From Flavobacteriaceae bacterium (lineage in GTDB: Bacteria > Bacteroidota > Bacteroidia > Flavobacteriales > Flavobacteriaceae): a stretch of 35,797 bases of DNA. The DNA lies in NCBI GenBank assembly GCA_013042715.1, contig JABDPN010000141.1, forward strand, positions 1-35,797, read 5' to 3'. Below, piece by piece: positions 28,273 to 35,797 of this stretch. The notes beneath the pieces were generated by a model, which made no database searches, was not told the DNA's origin, and worked only from the letters and a program-made list of their open reading frames with translations. Numbering within the stretch: the first letter of the stretch is position 1; each line of letters starts with the position of its first letter. The position numbers were made by a program, and so were the translations under genes.

Positions 28273-29653
28273 TTTTATACACTAAACTTATTCTGTTTAT
28301 ATAAAACAAAAAATTTAAAAGTATCACTATTACGATAAATTTTGAGAAGAATTGATTTAATTGTCGTGGTAAAAAGAAAAAAGAGGCTAAACAAAAAGAT
28401 AGTATTACAACCTGTTTATTTGATTTAAAAACACTATTTTTCCTAAAATATTCATCAACAAAATTTGACAACCAGCCAATAAAAAGTGAAATTAAAATTA
28501 CACCTACTATTGCAAAGTCAGAATATGGAACTCCAAGATAGCTTGCAGGAGCACTAAACTTGTCTCCAAAACCCTTTTGACCACCTAAATAATCTCTAAT
28601 AAACCAATAACCAAATTGTGGTGGTTTTTCAGGCCAAAACTTTCTAGGAACCCAGAAAAAAATTACAGCTAAGGTTGATTGACCATATCTAAGATTTTCT
28701 TCTTCGTAATAATCCACAACATAATTTAAATACACTGTTGTCTTGTCAGTAGAATAATCTTTTGTTACTTTTTCGTATTTTTCAATTTTCTCTCCCAATA
28801 AATAATTAACAAATCCATGCCTTCTAATATCAACTATTTTATTTGAAATAAAATACCCTGCTACTAACAAAACGATGAAAGAGTATCTAAATTTAATTTT
28901 ATGAGAGTTGATTAGAGAATATGTTCCTACCAAACCAAGAAAAGAAAATAAGATATGGTGTCTCGTGCCAATTACTAAATATATAAACCAGATAATCCCA
29001 GAGGGAAATAATGAAAGCAAAAAAGATAATAAAGGACTAAAACGTCTATTAAACCATATAAAAATTAATGACGGTAATATATAACCGGCAAATCCTGAAA
29101 TAAAATATGCAATACTAGAAAAAACAGACCTTTTAGCTCCTTCTAAACCTCCAAACTCTCTGCCTCTAATAATTTCAAATCTACTTGTAAAAAAAGAATT
29201 AAAAGCATTTGGGAATTCATAAAACAAGAAGAAAAAATATAAAATAATAATTAGTAAAAAAGTTAATGGTTTTAACTTGTCTTTTACCTCAATATAAAAG
29301 CCCTCAAAAACATCTTTGAATTTTCTTTTTTCAAAAACCCTGTATGTTGTGATAATTAATAATTGACTAATTAAAAACAGATAGGACGTATAGTTGTAGT
29401 TACTTAAACTTGTTTTTAAAATAATTTCATCTCTTGATAAAATACCATCTAAACATATTATAGTTATAAATCCTAAATTCCAAAAAGTATAAGTAGATAT
29501 AAAATTGTTTCTATTTATTTGTGTTACTATTTCAATAAATGAAACTAATACTAATCCAATATATATATTATCAAATAATATATTTAATAAAACACATATA
29601 AACAGATAAATAGTAACTCGAGCTCCTATTGTTGTTTTTAAATTAAAATTCAT
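28262..29653 (-). CDS. Repeat-unit polymerase-like multi-TM protein (Wzy-like, copy 2)
   Basis: 463 aa, YGQSTLAVIFFWVPRKFWPEKPPQFGYW motif shared with the 14010..15377 protein. Confidence 0.75.
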   Translation of the reverse strand: MNFNLKTTIGARVTIYLFICVLLNILFDNIYIGLVLVSFIEIVTQINRNNFISTYTFWNLGFITIICLDGILSRDEIILKTSLSNYNYTSYLFLISQLLIITTYRVFEKRKFKDVFEGFYIEVKDKLKPLTFLLIIILYFFFLFYEFPNAFNSFFTSRFEIIRGREFGGLEGAKRSVFSSIAYFISGFAGYILPSLIFIWFNRRFSPLLSFLLSLFPSGIIWFIYLVIGTRHHILFSFLGLVGTYSLINSHKIKFRYSFIVLLVAGYFISNKIVDIRRHGFVNYLLGEKIEKYEKVTKDYSTDKTTVYLNYVVDYYEEENLRYGQSTLAVIFFWVPRKFWPEKPPQFGYWFIRDYLGGQKGFGDKFSAPASYLGVPYSDFAIVGVILISLFIGWLSNFVDEYFRKNSVFKSNKQVVILSFCLASFFFLPRQLNQFFSKFIVIVILLNFLFYINRISLVYKNDK

Positions 29654-29666
29654 TTTTTATAGTAAA

Positions 29667-30920
29667 TCAATAATCCTGCATATTGACATTATTAATACTA
29701 ATTGAAAACAGTAGACAATAAAAAAAACTGAAAAAAGACAAAAAAGCATATGTTGCCAAAGCGCTTTCTGTAAAAAATATAGTTAAGCACAAAAAAATGA
29801 AGACTTTACAAACTAATGCATATTTATATTTTTTTGTTTTTTTAATAAAAAAAACGATGTTAAATAAAAATAATAGAAATCCAATTATCCCAATTTCTAG
29901 GATTATTTGAATATACATATTATGAGCATCCTTTTTTGTCATCTGTGAAATAAACCCAAAATCACCTTTCTTAGGATATTTTGATTCTAACATTTTCTGA
30001 GCGTTTTTAATTCCTAATCCAAATAAGGGGTTTTCTCTTATAGTCTCAATGGCTATTGGCCAAATAATTGCTCTACTTTCAATTTTTTCAAGCTTTTTTA
30101 AGTAATTAGGTTTTTCCCTTAATTCGTTTCCTAATGAAATTAAGGATATTAATACTAAAAAAGTGCTAAACAAAACTACTGCTATTTTTGGTAAAGATTT
30201 TGGTAAAACTTTTAAAATTAAAATTATTATCATACTAATTAAGCCAATAACACTAAATATTTGAATTATTCCAATCACTAAAATACTAACAATGATTGCT
30301 TTGTGCTTAAAAAGGGTATCAAATTTTAATACAGCATATAAAGCAAATGAATAGTAAATACTTAAAAAATTCGAGTTCATATTTTGGAAAAAATTATTAG
30401 CTAGATAATAATTAGTTAATAAAATAGAAGCGCTAGAATTGATTATAGATTCTCTATGTGAAGAAATTACAGGGTTGAATTCAAATGGAGCAATACTAAT
30501 AGAATTATATGAAGCTATAACAAATGAGAGTATATAAACAGTTATACAGCCATAAACAAAATATTTAATTAAATATTTAAAATCAGATTTGCTTAAATTA
30601 ATTGTAGAAAATATAATTGGGAATGCAATTAATGATGCTTTTCGTTCAAAAATATATATTCCAAATTCAAAACTGTCTCTATAATATGCGATAACATATA
30701 AAAAATATAATAATATCAAGGGCAAAAACATTAATAGTCTATTAATATTAATTTTCTTAATATTAAAACAGGAAAATAAAAAAAGAAGTAAAATTAATAT
30801 TGTTGATACCTTCTGATTAATTGGTAAAAAAAAGCAAAAACAGATTAATAATAATTTTCCAATAAGAATTGGGTTTGTGTTAATCTGTTTGAAACTTGTA
30901 TTTTTAAATATTAAATTCAA
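29667..30920 (-). CDS. O-antigen ligase/polymerase family membrane protein
   Basis: 417 aa, IETIRENPLFGLGIKNAQ...KKDAHNMYIQIILEIGIIGFLLFL, Wzy_C-type signature. Confidence 0.82.
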   Translation of the reverse strand: MNLIFKNTSFKQINTNPILIGKLLLICFCFFLPINQKVSTILILLLFLFSCFNIKKININRLLMFLPLILLYFLYVIAYYRDSFEFGIYIFERKASLIAFPIIFSTINLSKSDFKYLIKYFVYGCITVYILSFVIASYNSISIAPFEFNPVISSHRESIINSSASILLTNYYLANNFFQNMNSNFLSIYYSFALYAVLKFDTLFKHKAIIVSILVIGIIQIFSVIGLISMIIILILKVLPKSLPKIAVVLFSTFLVLISLISLGNELREKPNYLKKLEKIESRAIIWPIAIETIRENPLFGLGIKNAQKMLESKYPKKGDFGFISQMTKKDAHNMYIQIILEIGIIGFLLFLFNIVFFIKKTKKYKYALVCKVFIFLCLTIFFTESALATYAFLSFFSFFYCLLFSISINNVNMQDY

Positions 30921-30922
30921 CT

Positions 30923-31453
30923 CTATTCAAGGTTAAAGAGTTTTCTTATGAAACCTTGTCGGAAATTTAAAACAGGTATATGCTTATTATTAATTGTTTT
31001 TGTCTCAATAGTTTTTGTTTCTTTATTAAATAAAACATAATTATTCATTGTGAAATATCTATCCAATTCTAATCCATCAACTATAACTTTTTGATCGTCA
31101 TAGCTTAATGTGATATTATTAATTACCATTTTTTTAGGTTTTTTACCTAATTTTAATTGAATTTTAGATGAGATATAATCACCAAACATTTTAAAATTTG
31201 TGGTCTTTAGTTCGTCAGAAGAATTGATTTTTTGGGTTATTGTATAATTTCCTGTTTGAGTATTATCTCCTAATTCAATATTAGAAAATGTGCATTGAAA
31301 AAAATCTGAAATATCTGATTTATACTCAACAGAAACAATTAGTTTAATTGGTTCTTTGGATACTTCTAAAGGTAAAGATTCTTCACTTTTGTCTTTGTTT
31401 TCGTTACAATTAAAGAAAAGTGATAAACAAATTAGCATTAATATCTTTTTCAT
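30923..31453 (-). CDS. Putative lipoprotein of unknown function
   Basis: MKKILMLICLSLFFNC signal with lipobox-like LFFNC followed by NENKDKSEE. Confidence 0.6.
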   Translation of the reverse strand: MKKILMLICLSLFFNCNENKDKSEESLPLEVSKEPIKLIVSVEYKSDISDFFQCTFSNIELGDNTQTGNYTITQKINSSDELKTTNFKMFGDYISSKIQLKLGKKPKKMVINNITLSYDDQKVIVDGLELDRYFTMNNYVLFNKETKTIETKTINNKHIPVLNFRQGFIRKLFNLE

Positions 31454-31471
31454 CTTTTTAGTATTATATTT

Positions 31472-32725
31472 CTATTTAATCATTCCTGCAGCAACTGTTT
31501 CGTTAGTTGCGTCATCAATAAGAATGATGCTTCCAGTTGTTTTATTGTCTCTATAATTATCTACCATTAAAGGTTTAGTTGTTCTTATTTTCACCTTAGC
31601 TATATCGTTCATTTTCAATTCTTTGTCTTCTTTATCTCTATCTAAGGTGTTAATATTTATTTTGTATATAACTTCTTTAATCATTGCTCTTTGGTCATTA
31701 GAAGTGTGCTTAATTGTGTATTTAGCTCTAGGTTTAGCTGGGTTATTGTGTAGCCAACACAGCATTACATCTATATCTTGTGTTGCTTCTGGTTTATTGT
31801 TAGTTCTAACAATCATATCGCCACGACCAACATCGATATCATCTTCTAAAGTTACTGAAACTGACATTGGAGCAAAAGCTTCTTCTAATGATTCTTCAAA
31901 AGTGTCAATTGACTTTACCTTTGAAGTAAACCCAGAAGGTAAAACTGTTATGTTATCGCCTTTTCTAATTATTCCACTAGAGAGCCTTCCCGCATAACCT
32001 CTATAATCGCGATGAGTGTCACTTTGTGGTCTTAACACCGTCTGAACAGGAAAACGCATATCAATTTTATTAATATCACTACTAATATGTATTGTTTCTA
32101 GTGTATGTAAAAGTGGAGCCCCTTGATACCAAGTCATATTATCTGACCTATTTACTACATTATCTCCTTTTAAGGCGCTAATTGGAATAAACCTAACATC
32201 TTTAACGATAAGCTTAGATGAGAATTCTTCAAATTGATTTATTACAGTATTATAAGCCTCTTCGTTATAATCTACTAAATCCATCTTATTTATACACACC
32301 AAAATATGAGGAATATGTAATAAAGATGCTATAAATGAATGTCTTTTAGTTTGCTCTATTACACCATGTCTTGCGTCTACTAAAATAATTGCCGCATTAG
32401 CTGTAGAAGCACCTGTTACCATGTTTCTAGTATATTGAACATGACCTGGTGTGTCTGCTATTATAAACTTACGTTTTGGAGTTGTAAAATATCTGTATGC
32501 TACATCTATTGTAATACCTTGCTCACGCTCGTCTTTTAAACCGTCTGTAAACAAAGCAAGATCTACACCTTGATGACCTTTTCTTAAGCTTGTTTTTTCT
32601 ACTGCTTCTAATTGGTCTTCAAAAATAGATTTAGAGTCATATAATAAGCGTCCAATCAAAGTGCTTTTTCCGTCGTCTACACTTCCTGCTGTAGTAAAAC
32701 GTAATAATTGATTATTGTCTATCAT
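31472..32725 (-). CDS. cysN: Sulfate adenylyltransferase subunit 1 (GTPase)
   Basis: TAGSVDDGKSTLIGRLLYDSK, DTPGHVQYTRNMVTGAS, NKMDLV; no C-terminal APS kinase fusion. Confidence 0.95.
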   Translation of the reverse strand: MIDNNQLLRFTTAGSVDDGKSTLIGRLLYDSKSIFEDQLEAVEKTSLRKGHQGVDLALFTDGLKDEREQGITIDVAYRYFTTPKRKFIIADTPGHVQYTRNMVTGASTANAAIILVDARHGVIEQTKRHSFIASLLHIPHILVCINKMDLVDYNEEAYNTVINQFEEFSSKLIVKDVRFIPISALKGDNVVNRSDNMTWYQGAPLLHTLETIHISSDINKIDMRFPVQTVLRPQSDTHRDYRGYAGRLSSGIIRKGDNITVLPSGFTSKVKSIDTFEESLEEAFAPMSVSVTLEDDIDVGRGDMIVRTNNKPEATQDIDVMLCWLHNNPAKPRAKYTIKHTSNDQRAMIKEVIYKININTLDRDKEDKELKMNDIAKVKIRTTKPLMVDNYRDNKTTGSIILIDDATNETVAAGMIK

Positions 32726-32755
32726 TCTTTATTTTTTTGCTTTGATTATATTTTA

Positions 32756-33661
32756 TTAAAAATATCCTTGACGTTTTCTGTCTTCCATAGAAGTCTCAGA
32801 GCGTTTGTCGTCACTTCTGTTTCCGCGTTCTGTTTTCTTCATTGCTGATACTTCTGCAGCAATTCTATCTACAGTGTCTGCAGTAGATTCAATACCTCCA
32901 GTGATTGTTATATCTCCTAAAGTTCTAAAACGCACTTTTTTAACAACTATTTCTTCGCGATCTTCTAATTTTAAATATTCTGAATTAGGAATCCATGAAT
33001 CTTGTCTCCAAACCACTTCTCTGTCATGTGCAAAATAAAGTGATGGGATTTCAATATTTTCTCTACTTATATAATTCCAGACATCCATTTCTGTCCAGTT
33101 ACTAATTGGAAATGCTCTAAAATGTTCTCCATCGAAATGCTTACCGTTAAAGATATTCCAAAGCTCAGGGCGTTGGTTTTTTGGATCCCATTGTCCAAAA
33201 TCATCTCTATGTGAAAAGAAACGTTCTTTTGCTCTTGCCTTTTCCTCGTCACGTCTTCCACCTCCAATTGCACAATCTACTTTGTTTTCTTCAATTGCAT
33301 CTAGTAATGTGGTTATTTGTAATTCGTTTCTTGTTGCGTTTTTTCCTTTTTCTTCTGCTACTCGACCTTCATTTATAGATTTTTGAACTGAGCCTACAAT
33401 TAGTTGAACGCCTAATTCTTTTACTAGATCATCTCTAAACTTAATAGTTTCTGGAAAATTATGTCCTGTATCTACATGCATTAATGCAAATGGTATCTTA
33501 GATGGGTAAAATGCTTTTCGGGCTAAATGTGTCACTACTATTGAGTCTTTTCCTCCTGAAAATAAGATTACAGGATTTTGAAATTGAGCCCAAACCTCAC
33601 GTAAAACAAATATGGCTTCACTTTCTAATTCGTCTAAATAATTTAAGTAGTACTTACTCAT
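32756..33661 (-). CDS. cysD: Sulfate adenylyltransferase subunit 2
   Basis: LFSGGKDSIVVTHLA, HVDTGHNFPET, GGRRDEEKARAKER, C-terminal MEDRKRQGYF. Confidence 0.96.
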   Translation of the reverse strand: MSKYYLNYLDELESEAIFVLREVWAQFQNPVILFSGGKDSIVVTHLARKAFYPSKIPFALMHVDTGHNFPETIKFRDDLVKELGVQLIVGSVQKSINEGRVAEEKGKNATRNELQITTLLDAIEENKVDCAIGGGRRDEEKARAKERFFSHRDDFGQWDPKNQRPELWNIFNGKHFDGEHFRAFPISNWTEMDVWNYISRENIEIPSLYFAHDREVVWRQDSWIPNSEYLKLEDREEIVVKKVRFRTLGDITITGGIESTADTVDRIAAEVSAMKKTERGNRSDDKRSETSMEDRKRQGYF

Positions 33662-34256
33662 TTTTATATTTTAATATTGGTTCTATAAATTTTAATATTT
33701 TTTCTACTGCTTCTTCAACAGTTTCTTGCTCTGTTTTTATTTCAATTTCTGGATGTTCTGGGGCTTCATAAGGTGCGGTAATTCCAGTCATATTCTTAAT
33801 CTCACCAGCTCTTGCTTTTTTGTAAAGCCCTTTTACATCTCTTCGTTCGCACTCTTCAACACTTGTGTTTATATAAATCTCGACAAAGTTAACATCTTTA
33901 ACAATACTTTTTATGTTATCTCTATCTTTTTTATAAGGTGAAACAAATGCTGCTAATACCACTAAGCCAGCATCTATCATTAGATTTGATACCTCAGCAA
34001 TTCTTCTAATATTTTCAGTTCTATCTTCTGGAGAAAAAGTTAGGTCTTTATTTATACCTTTTCTAATATTATCACCATCTAAAGTGTATGTTTTAATACC
34101 TTTTTTCTGAAGTCTTTGCTCAACCACATTTGCAATTGTTGATTTACCAGATCCCGATAAACCTGTAAACCACATTAAAAAGGAATTTTGGTTATTTGCT
34201 TTTCTCCTGTCGTTTATCGTTACTTGATAATGATGTGTTACTATGTTATCTTTCAT
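33654..34256 (-). CDS. cysC: Adenylylsulfate kinase
   Basis: WFTGLSGSGKSTIANVVEQ P-loop, LDGDNIRKGINKDLTFSPEDRTENIRR, GLYKKARAGEIKNMTGI. Confidence 0.95.
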   Translation of the reverse strand: MKDNIVTHHYQVTINDRRKANNQNSFLMWFTGLSGSGKSTIANVVEQRLQKKGIKTYTLDGDNIRKGINKDLTFSPEDRTENIRRIAEVSNLMIDAGLVVLAAFVSPYKKDRDNIKSIVKDVNFVEIYINTSVEECERRDVKGLYKKARAGEIKNMTGITAPYEAPEHPEIEIKTEQETVEEAVEKILKFIEPILKYKNE

Positions 34257-34713
34257 TGTTTTTTAACTTTCCGTATACATATTTTCGAATTCTACCTAAT
34301 GGAAGCGTGACCCATAAACGTTCATGAATGTAATATAGAATAAACTTACTTACAGATTCTGTGAGTGCAATATAAAGCGCAATTTCATCAAATGCATTAA
34401 GTATCGCTCCAGAAATTATAAATGTCATTGCAGAAGCTATTACACGCCATGAAATTGTTTTATAAAGAGTTTCTTTTTTTGAAACAACACCATCTTTTAA
34501 AGCAAATTGCCAAACTCTTTCATGTATGTAATAAACCGCTAGCTTTAAAAGAAATTCAACTAACCCTATTTTAATTGCATGTTCTATACTACAATTTCCA
34601 GTAAGACAAGTGATTAAAAGTACAACTAATACTGTATCTGCTGTAGCTAAAAAACGCCATGTAATCCCTTTTATTAAGCTTCTTAAATGTGATTCTTTTT
34701 TGAAGTTTGTCAT
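34246..34713 (-). CDS. DUF2061-type membrane protein with two tandem repeats
   Basis: KGITWRFLATADT...YYIHERVWQ repeated as KTISWRVIASAMT...YYIHERLWV. Confidence 0.85.
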   Translation of the reverse strand: MTNFKKESHLRSLIKGITWRFLATADTVLVVLLITCLTGNCSIEHAIKIGLVEFLLKLAVYYIHERVWQFALKDGVVSKKETLYKTISWRVIASAMTFIISGAILNAFDEIALYIALTESVSKFILYYIHERLWVTLPLGRIRKYVYGKLKNNER

Positions 34714-34716
34714 TTA

Positions 34717-35520
34717 TTAGCCTTTTGTAACCACAAACCAAGGGTTTAATAAGTTTTGCTTATTGTAAAGTAATGGCTTATTTGTTTCTTTAGAAATAAC
34801 CTGATATCCTACAGCATTACAAATCGCTTGACCTGCTGCAGTGTCCCATTCCATTGTTGGAGCATATCTTGGGTAAACATCTGCGTTTCCTTCTGCAATA
34901 AGACAAAATTTTAATGAACTGCCTTTAGATACTATTTCTACTTTTTTACCTTGTTCTTTTAAATTTTCTACAAAATCAAGTGTTTCTTGGTTCATATGCG
35001 AACGACTTCCAACAACTTGTATTATATTATTTTTTTCATTTTTAGGAGTTAATGGTCTTGCCCATTTTGTAATATCTTCAATTGAAACTTTATGTGAGCT
35101 TAATTCTGTTTTAAAGCCTTTTCTTTTATTTATATCTGCAAAATAAAGTGTTCGAACTGCCGGGACGTAAATAACACCTATTTCTGGCTTTCCATTTTTT
35201 ACTAATGCAATATTTACAGTAAATTCTCCATTGCGTTTAATGAATTCTTTTGTGCCGTCTACAGGATCTACAACCCAACATTGTTTCCAGTCTTTACGAT
35301 CTAAGTATTCTATTTGTTTGTTTTCTTCGGATATAATTGGTATTTGAGTTGGGATTAGATATGAGTTTATGATATCATTTGCCTTTTTATCGGCTTGAGT
35401 TAAAGGAGACTTATCGTCTTTATACTCTACTTCAATTACCGAATCATAAACTTCCATTATTACCTTGCCGGCTTTAAGAGCTGCCTTAATTGCAGTTTTG
35501 AGGAGTTCGCTTTGTTTCAT
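34717..35520 (-). CDS. cysQ: 3'(2'),5'-bisphosphate nucleotidase
   Basis: SPLTQADKKAND, ISEENK, CWVVDPVDGTKEFIKRNGEFTVNIAL, EWDTAAGQAI: IMPase-family motifs. Confidence 0.94.
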   Translation of the reverse strand: MKQSELLKTAIKAALKAGKVIMEVYDSVIEVEYKDDKSPLTQADKKANDIINSYLIPTQIPIISEENKQIEYLDRKDWKQCWVVDPVDGTKEFIKRNGEFTVNIALVKNGKPEIGVIYVPAVRTLYFADINKRKGFKTELSSHKVSIEDITKWARPLTPKNEKNNIIQVVGSRSHMNQETLDFVENLKEQGKKVEIVSKGSSLKFCLIAEGNADVYPRYAPTMEWDTAAGQAICNAVGYQVISKETNKPLLYNKQNLLNPWFVVTKG

Positions 35521-35578
35521 TTTACAAAAAGATTTATTGAAACTAATATTGCCAAAAACATGTATTAGAAAACAATTA

Positions 35579-35586
35579 CAAATATA
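35579..35586 (-). promoter_or_regulatory. Candidate -7 element (TATATTTG) for the cysQ-led operon
   Basis: Exact TAnnTTTG on - strand 58 nt upstream of the cysQ ATG; no well-spaced TTG -33 seen. Confidence 0.4.
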
Positions 35587-35674
35587 GAGATTAGAGCATG
35601 TTCTGCCTTTAATTTTTGACTCAAATTACACTTCTAAAAAGTGCTTTTGCATTATTATTAGCCAACCAATCATA

Positions 35675-35797
35675 TTAGCTAATTTTATTTAAAAACCACT
35701 GAATAGTTTTAAGAATTCCTTCATTAAAACCCACTTTAGGTTGATATGATAGTAGTGTTTTAGCTTTACTAATATCTGCAAGCGAATGCTTTACGTC
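35675..35797 (-). CDS. NAD-dependent nucleotide-sugar epimerase, C-terminal fragment (cut by window edge)
   Basis: Reverse strand reads DVKHSLADISKAKTLLSYQPKVGFNEGILKTIQWFLNKIS*, typical UDP-hexose(NAc) 4-epimerase C-terminus. Confidence 0.8.
   Translation of the reverse strand, partial: DVKHSLADISKAKTLLSYQPKVGFNEGILKTIQWFLNKIS

Noticed and set aside
31623-31997. 124 aa + strand ORF opposite cysN
   Set aside because: Antisense shadow of a well-conserved gene.
32805-33941. Several small ORFs opposite or out of frame with cysD/cysC
   Set aside because: All lie within confident cysD or cysC coding sequence and show biased, non-protein-like composition.
35521-35674. Possible small RNA or repeat element in the 154 bp gap upstream of cysQ
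   Set aside because: Only a short CACTT/AAGTG stem and a duplicated GCTAATA word; not enough to support an RNA or repeat call.
1-35797. CRISPR arrays, tRNA/rRNA genes, insertion sequences or prophage
   Set aside because: No regularly spaced repeats, cloverleaf-like or rRNA sequence, transposase or phage genes were recognised on either strand.

Overview
AT-rich window consistent with Bacteroidota/Flavobacteriaceae. The left ~8 kb is housekeeping-type: a partial ABC ATPase with a DUF5687-type permease, a PaaE-like ferredoxin reductase, a GT9 heptosyltransferase-like protein with a DUF4254 protein, upp, DUF6427- and DUF6341-like proteins, and purD. From ~8.0 kb to the right edge it is a surface-polysaccharide locus. 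Two genes are on the + strand (a CapK/PaaK-like adenylate-forming enzyme and a GT4). They run tail-to-tail into about 24 genes spanning ~25 kb, all on the - strand and mostly overlapping or a few bp apart. Read from the 5' end of that strand, these are: cysQ, DUF2061, cysC, cysD, cysN, a lipoprotein, an O-antigen-ligase-like protein, a Wzy-like polymerase, a Wzx-like flippase, three sulfotransferases, a NodB-type deacetylase, a GT4, a UDP-L-FucNAc cassette (WbjB, a cupin, WbjC/CapF, WbjD/WecB), a WbuB-like GT, a WecA/WbpL-like initiator, a PglE-like aminotransferase, a second Wzy-like protein, a PglF-like dehydratase and a polyprenyl-phosphate sugar transferase. The main candidate system is a self-contained sulfated-polysaccharide pathway with PAPS synthesis, PAP recycling and three divergent sulfotransferases. 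A cytosolic-looking deacetylase lies directly downstream of a sulfotransferase, which raises the possibility of heparan-like N-deacetylation/N-sulfation of a lipid-linked repeat unit. All calls come from reading motifs by eye; no database search was run.
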